Of a stretch of DNA of 64,000 bases, positions 1 to 8,521 are shown piece by piece. A program made the translations under genes and the position numbers. The DNA lies in contig JAPLSQ010000061.1 in assembly GCA_026398535.1 (NCBI GenBank), positions 1 to 64,000 of the forward strand, written 5' to 3'. The number at the start of each line of letters is the position of its first letter. The stretch's first letter is position 1. This stretch comes from Candidatus Sumerlaeota bacterium (GTDB lineage: Bacteria > Sumerlaeota > Sumerlaeia > Sumerlaeales > Sumerlaeaceae). The notes beneath the pieces are model-generated. The model was given only the letters and a program-made list of their open reading frames with translations. It was not told the DNA's origin and ran no database searches.

Positions 1-598
1 GCAGACCGAACGGGGCGAAATTGGCGAGATAGGGCGACAGATCGAAATTGGTGACCTGGGCGATCACCGCGCCGCCGGGCGCGTCTTTGAGCGTCAGGCT
101 GATCTTGTCGGTGCTGAGGTTGATGATGTATTCGACAGTCTGTCCGGCCGCGAGTGTCGTGGTGACCGGCGTGGCGGTTACGTATCCGCCGGCATCGGCG
201 ATGTAGGGTCCGATCATCCACTGCGATCCGCTGTTGAAAATATCGCAATCGACGGTGTGGAAGCTGCCGCCCGCAATGCCGCCCAGATGTTGCGCCAGGG
301 TGACATAGGATGCGGGATCATTCGTGACATCAGTCAGTTCGATCTGGCCTATGGCCGTTATGGTTGTCGGGCATTCATAGGCGCCGGTGATGAAAACATC
401 ATGACCCGGCGTGAAGTTCATCGAGCCGCCGGATTCTGTAATGTAGCCAGCGGCCACGCCGCCCTCATCCCAATGCGCCGTGTAGTATGTCCATGCGCTG
501 TCCATGGGATCATTAATCAGTGTCGCCGCTGAAACGGGCATCACGATCGCAAAAACAGCCATCGCGCTCAACACGCTTTGCATTTTCTTTAACATCAT
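1..598 (-). CDS. Secreted protein of unknown function, C-terminus cut by window edge
   Basis: The reverse strand is open from two adjacent ATGs (598 and 595) to the window edge, giving about 199 residues. The start follows an AAAGGAT ribosome-binding site. The N-terminus is a classic signal peptide: MMLKKMQ, a hydrophobic stretch, then a likely cut after VSAA. The mature part is rich in Gly, Thr and Asp, has a single early Cys (near YECPTT) and reads like a beta-sandwich or lectin-like fold. No catalytic motif is visible. The C-terminus lies outside, so an anchor such as PEP-CTERM cannot be judged. It is transcribed in the same direction as the LacI-type regulator gene upstream, separated by a strong hairpin. 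Function unknown. Confidence 0.7.
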   Translation of the reverse strand, partial: MMLKKMQSVLSAMAVFAIVMPVSAATLINDPMDSAWTYYTAHWDEGGVAAGYITESGGSMNFTPGHDVFITGAYECPTTITAIGQIELTDVTNDPASYVTLAQHLGGIAGGSFHTVDCDIFNSGSQWMIGPYIADAGGYVTATPVTTTLAAGQTVEYIINLSTDKISLTLKDAPGGAVIAQVTNFDLSPYLANFAPFGL

Positions 599-768
599 GT
601 GAGTATCCTTTCGATTTTTTCGGAAAACATCTTGAAAACGATAACGACTCGTCTTCATTAGTGCCATTTGATGTGTTTGCTGAAGACGACCCGCTTGTTT
701 CTTTGGTTTCGTTCTTATCGGCCTCCTTTCTGTTTTCATCTTTTGAAGTGCGGGCAGAGTGGAGGAAA

Positions 769-795
769 GGGCAACCTGTGTCGATCAGGTTGCCC
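769..795 (-). terminator. 10-bp perfect hairpin after the lacI-type gene
   Basis: GGGCAACCTG (769-778) and CAGGTTGCCC (786-795) form a perfect 10-bp stem with a 7-nt loop, 37 bp past the stop codon of the regulator gene. There is no T-run on the minus strand, only a pyrimidine-rich CCTTTCCTCC, so it may end transcription weakly or act as a processing or stability hairpin. A second, AT-rich inverted repeat (TGTTATAA/TTATAACA, 823-839) overlaps the regulator stop codon. The rest of 599-831 holds no gene. Confidence 0.5.
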
Positions 796-831
796 GACCT
801 TCCTTTGAAGAGCCAAACTATTTGTTATAAT

Positions 832-1920
832 TTATAACAGAATTGCGTGATTTTCCCTTGTTTGGGCGTTGTTGAGCGTTGTCATCATACTTTCATGATG
901 AGCTTGTGAAGTGATGGGGCAGGTACCGGTTGATTCCCGCACGATAAAATCCTGCGGCACCGAGTATTGCATTGTCGGGCATTCGGGGTCTTCCATGCGT
1001 TTGAGCAGAAGGTCGATGGCGATTCGCGCGACTTCCCCGCAATTTTCCGCGGTGCTTGTGAGTGTGGGCTTGAGATGGCGCGTCCAGATATTGTTGCCGA
1101 ATGTGACAATGGAAAGGTCGCGGGGCACGGACAACCCCAGTTCATTGATGGTCCTGTGAGCGAGGAGCGCGAGAACATCGTTCATGATGACGAGCGCGGT
1201 GGGTCTGTCGGGGCGCGTGAGCAGATCGACCAGATCGCTTGTCCAACCGTCGCGATGAGCCAGGATAAGGCTCTGATCGATATTACATCCCGCTTCGTGC
1301 GCCGCGCGCAGGACGCCTTCGAAGCGCTCACCCACCGGCCGGTCCTCGGACTCATATCCGATGAAAGCGATCCTGCGGTGGCCATAGTCAGTCAGGTGGC
1401 GCGTCATGGTGTAAGCGGTTTCAATCTCTTCGTTCGTAACACTATCGAAATTTCGTCCGTCAACTTTTCCAAGGACGACGAGCGGGTATTTCTTCACCCG
1501 CAGTTCGAGCAAATGGTTGATGTCCGTGTGAATTCTGCAATCATGAACCGGAAAGATGAGCATGCCCTCGGCATGCTGGTGGAGCATGACGTCAATGTTG
1601 TGTTTTTCCTCGTCGATGTTTCTTTCCGAGTCGGCGATGAGCACCTGATAGCCCATCTTTTCAACGCGATGCTGAACACGGCGGAAGAAATCGATGTAGA
1701 ATGAATTAAGAAGATCGGCGGCAATGAAACCCAAAAGATGGCTTTTCTGGAGTGCCAGGTTCTGCGCGATGCGGTTGGGCCTGTATCCGAGTTTGCCCGC
1801 AAGATCGAGCACGCGTTTGCGCGTGGCAGGCGTAACGCCGGGCTTGTTGTTCAGAACACGCGACACCGTTGCTGTTGACGTGTTCGCCAGTCCCGCCAAT
1901 TCTTCCATCGTAACGCTCAA
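832..1920 (-). CDS. LacI-family transcriptional regulator
   Basis: A 362-residue DNA-binding repressor or activator of the LacI/GalR family. Residues 1-50 form the helix-turn-helix with the typical STATVSRVLNN recognition segment and the hinge helix region (GYRPNRIAQNL). Residues 60-335 are the periplasmic-binding-protein-like sugar-sensing domain. A roughly 25-residue tail rich in His, Thr and Asn follows. The start is taken as TTG at 1920 because GGGAGAG lies 8 nt upstream; an in-frame ATG at 1908 would cut into the helix-turn-helix. A LacI-type palindrome (1966-1979) sits just upstream, so autoregulation is likely. The effector is probably a sugar, but which one cannot be told. Confidence 0.92.
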   Translation of the reverse strand: MSVTMEELAGLANTSTATVSRVLNNKPGVTPATRKRVLDLAGKLGYRPNRIAQNLALQKSHLLGFIAADLLNSFYIDFFRRVQHRVEKMGYQVLIADSERNIDEEKHNIDVMLHQHAEGMLIFPVHDCRIHTDINHLLELRVKKYPLVVLGKVDGRNFDSVTNEEIETAYTMTRHLTDYGHRRIAFIGYESEDRPVGERFEGVLRAAHEAGCNIDQSLILAHRDGWTSDLVDLLTRPDRPTALVIMNDVLALLAHRTINELGLSVPRDLSIVTFGNNIWTRHLKPTLTSTAENCGEVARIAIDLLLKRMEDPECPTMQYSVPQDFIVRESTGTCPITSQAHHESMMTTLNNAQTRENHAILL

Positions 1921-1965
1921 TTTGTTATCTCTCCCTTACATCATTTATAATCAACCAATACGTTC

Positions 1966-1979
1966 TGTAAGCGTTTACG
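1966..1979. promoter_or_regulatory. LacI-type operator, probable autoregulatory site
   Basis: TGTAAGCGTTTACG has the central CG and near-palindromic halves typical of LacI/GalR operators. It lies 46 nt upstream of the TTG start of the regulator gene and overlaps a plausible -35 region for it (TTACAG, 17 nt, TAAATG on the minus strand). It shares TGTAAGCG and TTAC with the site at 2201-2214. Confidence 0.55.
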
Positions 1980-2170
1980 GATTACAAGATAAATTTTTGG
2001 GTTTTTACTACAGCCATTTTGAGGAGTATCGTGGCTCTTTCTTCTGTTAAGATCAATCGTCATGCAAAAACATCGGTTTTGTCTTGTGATAATTCCACTG
2101 AAATGAGCGATCTGCATGTTCATTAATGAAAAATCGCTTCAATGTGAAAAATTATGTTGCACGAGGCTTT

Positions 2171-2214
2171 TTGATTGATCTATGTGTTTACTCGATAGAC
2201 TGTAAGCGGTTACA
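2171..2214 (+). promoter_or_regulatory. Promoter plus LacI-type operator before the prepilin gene
   Basis: TTGATT (2171-2176), a 17-nt spacer and GATAGA (2194-2199) form a plausible sigma-70 promoter. TGTAAGCGGTTACA (2201-2214), a 14-bp near-perfect palindrome with central CG, starts two bases after the -10 element, so a bound LacI-family protein would sit on the transcription start. The ATG of the prepilin gene is 50 nt downstream. Confidence 0.55.
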
Positions 2215-2264
2215 ATATGAATCGCACAAATCATAGCACTCAAACAATTTGGAGGCCTGTTCAA

Positions 2265-2828
2265 ATGAAGCTAAAAGCTTTTACTCTGATCGAACTTCTT
2301 ATCGTCGTGGCGATCATCGCAATTCTTGCCGCCATCGCTGTGCCAAATTTTCTGGAAGCCCAGACACGATCGAAGGCTGCTCGTTGCAAGGCGGACATGA
2401 GGTCAATGAAGACCGCCATCGAGTCCTACCGCATGGATAATACGAATTATCCGGAAGGCATTGGCTATGCGGAAGGCATGGCGCAGTATCGTCTGGTGCG
2501 CATCACGACTCCGATTGCCTACATGACCAGCATTCCCAACGATCCCTTCCAAACGAGGATGGTAGGCGGACAACCTGGCGACAAGCCCAGCTTTATTTAT
2601 CTGCTCCACAAGTACCACAATAACGATGTTGGAGGTGGATGGGCATTAGGAGGATTATACTCATCGAAACCGAGCTGGCTTGTGTGGAATCCGGGTTACA
2701 TACCCAAATGGGTGCTGATTTCCAAAGGACCGCTCCAGAGTGAAGCGACCTCAAATTACATCTATGCGATTCCATACGACCCGACAAACGGCACCACAAG
2801 TTTTGGCGAGCTGTTCTCCTATCAATAA
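2265..2828 (+). CDS. GspG-like prepilin, stand-alone (YDPTNGT tail)
   Basis: A 187-residue type II secretion/type IV pilin-like protein. The N-terminus MKLKA-FTLIELLIVV is a class III signal for prepilin peptidase; position -1 is Ala instead of the usual Gly. A long hydrophobic helix (FTLIELL to VPNFLEAQ) is followed by a short charged helix and a globular domain ending in YDPTNGTTSFGE. The ATG at 2265 is chosen because GGAGG lies 9 nt upstream; the frame stays open to 2217, which would disrupt the leader. No pilus or secretion-machine genes are nearby. It stands alone behind a LacI-type operator and is followed by a terminator. The same tail motif is in the prepilin at 20770-21396. Confidence 0.9.
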   Translation: MKLKAFTLIELLIVVAIIAILAAIAVPNFLEAQTRSKAARCKADMRSMKTAIESYRMDNTNYPEGIGYAEGMAQYRLVRITTPIAYMTSIPNDPFQTRMVGGQPGDKPSFIYLLHKYHNNDVGGGWALGGLYSSKPSWLVWNPGYIPKWVLISKGPLQSEATSNYIYAIPYDPTNGTTSFGELFSYQ

Positions 2829-2884
2829 TAATCCCGCTTCCCAGCGTGGGAGTGTAATGGGGGGCAATCGATGGATAAAAATCT

Positions 2885-2927
2885 GGGGCGGTCGGCCATG
2901 GAAGGTCAGACCGCCCCGATGTTTTTT
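2885..2927 (+). terminator. Rho-independent terminator
   Basis: GGGGCGGTC (2885-2893) pairs with GACCGCCCC (2909-2917), followed by GATGTTTTTT. It ends the prepilin transcript and overlaps the stop codon of the convergent gene by two bases. Confidence 0.85.
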
Positions 2928-4212
2928 AATGCCGCTTCCAGTCCTCGACACGCGATGCGATCGAGGTTTTTTTGACATAGACGCGGTTGCCGGGGGTCAC
3001 CCACGCAAGGCAGGCCGTGCCCGCCGAATCGATGGCGAGTCCCACGCATGACGGCGACGCCTGACCATACAAAGGCAGGCTGAAACCGATTTCCGATGAG
3101 GGCGCCGATGTGACGCCAAACAGGTCCCAGGTGTTCGCGCCGGGATTATAGCGCCGCGCGATGATTGAATTCGAGGTTGGCTCCACGCCCGCCGCAAGCA
3201 GTGTCCCGTCCGGCGCGCAAGCGATGCCCGCAAATCCGAACCCGAGGGAGTTGGTTGTCCCCAGCGTCTGCCATGCCGATCCGTTAAATTTCATCACGCC
3301 TTTGCCCGAACCGATGAAGATGGGCTGGTTGTCGGTGGCAAGGCATGCCGATGGTGTGCGCGACATGGTTGATGTTGTGACAAATGGCGAGGAAGCTCCC
3401 GGCATGTTCTGCCATGCGGTGCCATCCCAACGCATGGCATAAATCTCGTCAGTAGAGTATCCAATGGGGGATCCCCACAGGATGACAGGTTGCGCCCCGG
3501 GTTTTGGTTTTGTGCAAACCATGGCAGGACTCCACGATTTTTGGAAAAGACCGCTTCCCGAGGCCGAGCCGACGCCCATCTCCGCCCATGCGGAACCGTC
3601 ATAGCGTTTGACGTAGAGGGCGTTGTTCATGTAAAATACAACAGGATTGCCATCGGCATCCGCAGTGACATCGTCTGGCGTGGCGGTGCTGGATGGAGAA
3701 CCGAAAGGCGTGGCGGTGTCCGAACCGCCGATGCCCGCCCACCATGTTCCATCATAGCGCAAACCGGTCAGGTAGAAGCTTGGGCCCGAGCCGGCGTTGC
3801 TCTTGACCCAGAGCACGAATGGCCTGTCCCCGCCTGTGGTTGCCATGTGCAGGAACTCAACTTTCCAACTGCTGGGCGCCAGGCCGATGCTTGAATCCGA
3901 ACCGGGGGCTGATGCCTGCCAAACGCCCCCGCGCAGGATGCGGGCATGTAGTCCGGCGCGCCCAGTGGTGTTGTAATAGGTGCTGTAGGCCGCGTTCAGC
4001 TCATCCGCTGAATTCAGCGCCAGCACCACCTGCCCGCCATACGGCTGATAATAAGCATCGGCGGATATGCCGTTTCCCGTCGCGCTGCCAGGCGCTGATT
4101 CAATCCAGACGGTGTCGCCGACCGCGTCCAAAGACACCGTCATAAATGACAGTGTGATGAAGGCGCTCTTCGCCCATCCGACAGGCAATCCAAGCCATGC
4201 TGATCGTTTCAT
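2926..4212 (-). CDS. Secreted beta-propeller-like repeat protein
   Basis: About 428 residues with a signal peptide (MKRSAW, hydrophobic core, cut near DAVGD). The mature protein contains repeated blocks of the form RYDGTW/KRYDGSAW/RWDGTAW/KFNGSAW spaced some 50-60 residues apart, alternating with segments like LACAPDG or LAIDSAG. This is the pattern of six- or seven-bladed beta-propellers. No catalytic residues can be assigned. The start is placed at the second ATG because GGAG lies 6 nt before it; the first ATG (4224) overlaps that site. A LacI-type palindrome lies about 75 nt upstream (4286-4299), suggesting control by the neighbouring regulator. Likely extracellular, possibly substrate binding; exact role unknown. 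Confidence 0.8.
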   Translation of the reverse strand: MKRSAWLGLPVGWAKSAFITLSFMTVSLDAVGDTVWIESAPGSATGNGISADAYYQPYGGQVVLALNSADELNAAYSTYYNTTGRAGLHARILRGGVWQASAPGSDSSIGLAPSSWKVEFLHMATTGGDRPFVLWVKSNAGSGPSFYLTGLRYDGTWWAGIGGSDTATPFGSPSSTATPDDVTADADGNPVVFYMNNALYVKRYDGSAWAEMGVGSASGSGLFQKSWSPAMVCTKPKPGAQPVILWGSPIGYSTDEIYAMRWDGTAWQNMPGASSPFVTTSTMSRTPSACLATDNQPIFIGSGKGVMKFNGSAWQTLGTTNSLGFGFAGIACAPDGTLLAAGVEPTSNSIIARRYNPGANTWDLFGVTSAPSSEIGFSLPLYGQASPSCVGLAIDSAGTACLAWVTPGNRVYVKKTSIASRVEDWKRH

Positions 4213-4285
4213 CGGTTTCTCCATCAGAATTAGGAATTAATCCGCGGCGTGGAACAACCCAAGAGCACAAAAAAATGCTCATGAC

Positions 4286-4299
4286 TGAAAGCGCTTCAA
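4286..4299. promoter_or_regulatory. Candidate LacI-type operator
   Basis: TGAAAGCGCTTCAA has the AAGCGCTT palindromic core with central CG seen in LacI-family operators. It lies about 75 nt upstream of the secreted propeller gene. The outer bases differ from the two sites near 2000-2200, so it is a weaker candidate. Confidence 0.4.
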
Positions 4300-4337
4300 T
4301 ACAGACTCTCTTGGAACAATTGCCTTCCGGTCAAAAA

Positions 4338-6044
4338 TTACCTCGCGCAATCACTTTTTTTCGCCGGCATATTTTCGTCATCATTGTGCTCCCCGCACTC
4401 AACAAGAACCGTTTCCTGCCCTTGATTGGCCATGTTGAGTTGCTCCCTTAAAACGGGCAATTCGCGCCATGGCAGGAGCACGCTGCGCTGGTAGACATTG
4501 CTGTTGGCGACATAGATGGAGGTCGCGTCGCTGCCAATGTGCAGTGAAGTGAGCGGGGGCGAAACGGCGGGCTTGGACATGCGGTTGGTGATGAGCGCGC
4601 GGCCGGGATGAAATTCAAACTCGCGCGTGAAGCGATAAACAGTGCGCGATTTGCCCGTGATCAGGATTTTTTGGAGCATGGCTCGCAGAAAGTTGGGGGC
4701 AAACCGTCCGAGGGTCATGTTCACAAGCCGGAAGACGATCTGCGTCAAGGGCGCCGCGTATTTCTGTTTGCGGGCGCACATAAGGCCGGACACGCACAGT
4801 CTGTGCGCCTCAAGATCGGCTGTCACCTTGTGCTCATCAATCATGTGGGAAACAACCACCTGCTGATCATGAGTCTTCCCAATGAGCCCCGTGTCGCTGT
4901 ATAGCGGGCCCGCGCCGGTCGTGATCTTGAGCACCCCGCCCTTGGCCAGACTCAGCACGGCGTGGTATTGCGCGGTTTTTTCGACGTAGATGCGCGCCCC
5001 GGGGAAATACTTCTGGAACGGGGGATGCGAGTTGAGGGGCGTGTCCGCTCGGACGGGTGAAAAATCGGCCCATGCCAGCATCCAGTCATAAAGATAATGC
5101 GCGCACATCCGGTCGTCGTCGTTGAAGTATCGTGTGCGCGCGGGCAGGGCGCGGGTGAGAAACTGGTCGGCGATCTGGGCGGCGCGCTGGTTGTGCGGTG
5201 CCATGACCTCGAAGCCGCAGGGATAGAAGTGATAGGTGTTGCGGCTGCCGTATTCGCCCGCATAGCTGCCGTCGGGGTGCATGAAATGCCAGCAGAAGTC
5301 CACGGCGGGATTGAGCAGATCAAGCAGCGCGGCGTCGCCCGATTTTTTGAACAAGCGGGCGAGGAAGGAAATGGTGCACGACTGGTAGCCGGGATCGGCC
5401 CCCTCGTATTCCTGGAACCATCCCTCATCCGGATGAAACCAGGAGCGCGCGATGTCAACGAAGGCGGCGCTGGCGTCGCGGAAACGGTTTTCGCCGGTCA
5501 ACAGATAAACGTTGTGCAGCGCAAGCGCGGCAAGCGCCTGATGGTTGGTGAGCCGTCCGGTCTCGTTGTGGGCGCGCAGGTAATCGGCGCGGCGGGCGAG
5601 GAATTCGAGAATTTCAGGGCGTCTGTCATCGAGGGCAAGGGCGGTCTCCGCGCACGCGTTGAGCGAAAAAACGAGGGCGCCCAGCGCGCGCTCAAAAGGG
5701 AAGTAGTCATCGCACGAGCCGTCGGGATGTGATGAGCGGCGCGCATAATCCGCACCAGCCAGCGCCAGCTCGCGCACGCGCTCCACGCCATGGTATGGAT
5801 TGTCGGGGAATGGCTGGGAATAAGCGAGCGCCAGCGGAAGACAGAATTCCTGGCACATGCCGCAGGGGAAATCCATTGTGCGGTAATGCCAGTAGGAGCG
5901 GTCGAAGCAACCGTAAGTTTCGCTGTAAGGGTTGCGATCAACCATTTGGAAAAGCCGCGGCAGATAGCGCAAGGCTTCGTCCGTATATCGTCGGCGCAAC
6001 GGATGTGTGTCTGCTTCTGTTGACATGCTGAAAGTATGAGTCAT
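4338..6044 (-). CDS. Alpha/alpha-toroid plus heparinase II/III-like protein
   Basis: About 568 residues without a signal peptide. Residues 1 to about 370 are helical with repeated aromatic and Asp-rich motifs (HPDGSCDDYFPFERALGAL, FHPDEGWFQEYEGADPGYQ, MHPDGSYAGEYG), as in alpha/alpha-toroid polysaccharide lyases and epimerases. The last 180 residues look like a beta-sandwich (YHAVLSLAKGGVLKITTG and following). Such proteins occur in surface-polysaccharide loci as putative lyases or modifying enzymes. The gene follows the Wzt-like ATPase with about 40 bp spacing, so it probably shares its transcript. The ATG at 6044 is chosen; the frame extends to 6158 inside the upstream gene, and 6026 is an alternative. 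No clear ribosome-binding site. Confidence 0.75.
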   Translation of the reverse strand: MTHTFSMSTEADTHPLRRRYTDEALRYLPRLFQMVDRNPYSETYGCFDRSYWHYRTMDFPCGMCQEFCLPLALAYSQPFPDNPYHGVERVRELALAGADYARRSSHPDGSCDDYFPFERALGALVFSLNACAETALALDDRRPEILEFLARRADYLRAHNETGRLTNHQALAALALHNVYLLTGENRFRDASAAFVDIARSWFHPDEGWFQEYEGADPGYQSCTISFLARLFKKSGDAALLDLLNPAVDFCWHFMHPDGSYAGEYGSRNTYHFYPCGFEVMAPHNQRAAQIADQFLTRALPARTRYFNDDDRMCAHYLYDWMLAWADFSPVRADTPLNSHPPFQKYFPGARIYVEKTAQYHAVLSLAKGGVLKITTGAGPLYSDTGLIGKTHDQQVVVSHMIDEHKVTADLEAHRLCVSGLMCARKQKYAAPLTQIVFRLVNMTLGRFAPNFLRAMLQKILITGKSRTVYRFTREFEFHPGRALITNRMSKPAVSPPLTSLHIGSDATSIYVANSNVYQRSVLLPWRELPVLREQLNMANQGQETVLVECGEHNDDENMPAKKSDCAR

Positions 6045-6084
6045 TATGGTGAATTCAGGTGGGATTGATTGACAAGCCCTTTGT

Positions 6085-7371
6085 TCATTGCGCTTCGAAC
6101 TCGCATGGCATGTCGGCGGGGACGGCCGGTGGTGCGGTGTAGGGCATCTCGACTTCAAAGTGAATCACGGGGTTGCGGGCGAGGATCGAATGCGGCGTGC
6201 CGCTGTCGGCAAGCAGGATTTCCAGAATGAAATGACCACGATAAAGAATAAGCGGATCGAAACGCGCGGTGATCCGCAGTTGGCGAAAGCTGTCCGGCAA
6301 CGGCTGTCCCCGCTCGGCGCTGGTAAATTCATCGATGACCGATCCGTTGTCGTGCAACACGCGGATGATCAGGCTGGCGCCGCGGACGGGCTCCCTTGCG
6401 ATGATATCAGCGCAAAACCGCAGTGCGCCGCCTGTCGCGAATTTTTCGGGGCGTCTTCCGCTTCCGTCGTCGAGCGCGATTTGATTGAAACGAATGTCAT
6501 GCCTGTCCGTCCCGCCGCCGGGGAGTGCATCTGTTTCCCCCCGCTCTTCATCGTCCTGCCTGTGTTCATCAATGCCGCGCCGTTCCTGGATGCGTGTGTT
6601 CAGGAAAAACTGGTAATCGCGTATGATGTCGTTCGATTTGCCGAGGGCGCGCACGCTGCCATTGTCGAGCCACAGGGCGCGCGCGCAGATGTGCTGGATG
6701 ACGCCGACCGTGTGGCTGGCCAGAATCATGGCCTTGCCCTGATCGCGGAATTCGAGCAGGCGACGCGCGCTGCGCTCCTGGAACTCGGCGTCTCCCACGG
6801 CAAGAACCTCGTCGATCAATATGGCGTCGGGATCGGTGTTCACGGCAAGCGCGAATCCAAGGCGCGCCAGCATTCCCGATGAATAATAGCGCACCGGAGT
6901 TTCAAGGTAATCCGGATTCACGCCGCTGAATGCCGCGATCTCTGGCAGGCGCGCGCGCAATTCCTCGCGCGGGATGCCAATAAGTGAAGCGCCCAGGAAC
7001 AGGTTTTCGTAGCCTGTCAGGCTGGGATGGAATCCAGCGGAAAGATCAAGCAGCGCGGCGATGCGTGGCGGACGGCGCACGCCGCCAGCGTCGGCTTGCG
7101 TGATGCCGGTGAGAACGCGCAACAGCGTGCTTTTGCCGGCGCCGTTCACGCCCACAAGACCCAGAATCTCACCGCCGCGCGCCTCGAAACTCACATCACG
7201 AAGCGCCCACAAGTCGGCACGGCGGGAACGGCTTGCAAGGCGGTGAAAAAATAATGACGCAGCCCGCCCTGACGATTCGGTGGTGATCCTGTAACGCTTT
7301 GATACGCCACTGACGCTGATGATATCCGAAAATCCGCTGTTCCGGACGCCGCTGGCATCGCTCGTTTTCAC
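6085..7371 (-). CDS. Wzt-like polysaccharide ABC exporter, ATP-binding subunit
   Basis: 428 residues. Residues 15-255 are an ABC ATPase: Walker A GVNGAGKS (about 74-81), signature YYSSGMLARLGFAL, Walker B AILIDEVLAVGD and H-loop ILASHTVG. The segment before Walker A (SLFFHRLASR...LWALRDVSFE) is typical of O-antigen/teichoic acid exporters (KpsT/Wzt/TagH class). A charged linker rich in Asp, Glu, Arg and Gly leads to a C-terminal beta-sandwich (about 290-420) like the Wzt glycan-recognition domain. It would drive export of a lipid-linked glycan across the inner membrane. The Wzm-type permease partner is not adjacent and was not seen in the window. Lies between the PIG-L deacetylase and the toroid protein in one leftward block. 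Confidence 0.88.
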   Translation of the reverse strand: MKTSDASGVRNSGFSDIISVSGVSKRYRITTESSGRAASLFFHRLASRSRRADLWALRDVSFEARGGEILGLVGVNGAGKSTLLRVLTGITQADAGGVRRPPRIAALLDLSAGFHPSLTGYENLFLGASLIGIPREELRARLPEIAAFSGVNPDYLETPVRYYSSGMLARLGFALAVNTDPDAILIDEVLAVGDAEFQERSARRLLEFRDQGKAMILASHTVGVIQHICARALWLDNGSVRALGKSNDIIRDYQFFLNTRIQERRGIDEHRQDDEERGETDALPGGGTDRHDIRFNQIALDDGSGRRPEKFATGGALRFCADIIAREPVRGASLIIRVLHDNGSVIDEFTSAERGQPLPDSFRQLRITARFDPLILYRGHFILEILLADSGTPHSILARNPVIHFEVEMPYTAPPAVPADMPCEFEAQ

Positions 7372-7455
7372 GGTCCATGCTCATAGATGGGATCGCGCGC
7401 CGATGCAATGATGATGTTGCGGGGCTTCGCGCGTTATCACGACAATCCGCCCGTA

Positions 7456-8520
7456 TTACGGATGCGGGATTTCGATCCAGCCCGCCTCATCGAAAAAACC
7501 GAAGCGGCGCTCAAGCTTGGCAAAAAGAACCGTGCCGGTCTGAAGAATATCCAATGGTATGCGCGCACTGCCTCCGTGAACGTTGCCGGAAAGAATCGCT
7601 TCGCCCACAACGCGCCCCTCCGGAAATTGAGCGATCGGAACGGTCTTCTTTCGCCATCTGACCGGCATATTGAACCTCAAGGCCTGTCGTCCCCCGCCGC
7701 CGCTGACAAGGCACAACATTGTCCGGCCAAACGCGCCCGGCCGCGCCCGCTGCGCCATCTCGAGCACAAGGCAACCGCCGTCAACAGAGACACGGCGAAT
7801 GGCATGACCCTCGCAGGAGCTTCGCGCTTCCTCGTTGATGATAAATGTTTCCGTCGGCGCGGCGAATGAAAGAAGCCACCTTCGCCTGAGCGCCAGTTGG
7901 GTTTCGTGCCGCGCCAATGCCTCGCGCTTGACGTTTTGCTGCTCCATGGTCAGCGCGATTTGCACATCGTTGATGCCTGCGGGTGTCTTGTGTGTGCCGT
8001 GATCGATGTAATGAAGAACAAGCCTTGGCTTCCATTCGCATGACGCCCGAACCATTGCGAGCCTCACCAGCACGGCAAGCGCGCTGTGATCGGGATGCAG
8101 ATCGAAGCATGAGGGAACGGCGACGATTGTCGGCTTCCGGCGCAGCAATTCTTCTGACAGCAAATTCACGGCCGGTTCGGGATCATTCAGCAATGTGTGT
8201 GTCATTCCCTGATCGGGATAATCGAGAAACATTGCGCAATCAGCCGTCAGGCCCATACACGCCAACGCTCCCAATGCCTCGTTGCGTCGCAGCGCGGCGT
8301 ACCGTGCTTTGTCCTCGGCTGAACTCACGCGCCATCGGCGCTCATAAAGCCGCTGCATCCACGGATTGTTGCCGCCGCTCGTCGTATAGATCACGCGCGC
8401 CTCCGCGCCTGACTCGAGCGCTTGCTGGAACAAGCCCGCCGCCGCCAGGGTTTCGTCGTCCGGATGGGGGGCAAACAGAAGAACCCTGTCGCTCCTGCCC
8501 AGTGGTATCGATGTTGTCAT
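7456..8520 (-). CDS. PIG-L (LmbE) family deacetylase
   Basis: 354 residues. The zinc-binding motif HPDDE is at residues 19-23 (LLFAPHPDDETLAAAG) and the second metal motif is in FDLHPDHSAL. This marks an N-acetyl-sugar or related amide deacetylase. After the catalytic domain (about 1-225) there is an extra beta-rich region of about 120 residues of unknown role. The ATG at 8520 is one base beyond the TGA of the upstream membrane glycosyltransferase gene, so translation is probably coupled; the frame runs a little further upstream (8541). The context suggests deacetylation of a sugar in the exported polysaccharide. Confidence 0.88.
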   Translation of the reverse strand: MTTSIPLGRSDRVLLFAPHPDDETLAAAGLFQQALESGAEARVIYTTSGGNNPWMQRLYERRWRVSSAEDKARYAALRRNEALGALACMGLTADCAMFLDYPDQGMTHTLLNDPEPAVNLLSEELLRRKPTIVAVPSCFDLHPDHSALAVLVRLAMVRASCEWKPRLVLHYIDHGTHKTPAGINDVQIALTMEQQNVKREALARHETQLALRRRWLLSFAAPTETFIINEEARSSCEGHAIRRVSVDGGCLVLEMAQRARPGAFGRTMLCLVSGGGGRQALRFNMPVRWRKKTVPIAQFPEGRVVGEAILSGNVHGGSARIPLDILQTGTVLFAKLERRFGFFDEAGWIEIPHP

Positions 8521-8521
8521 G

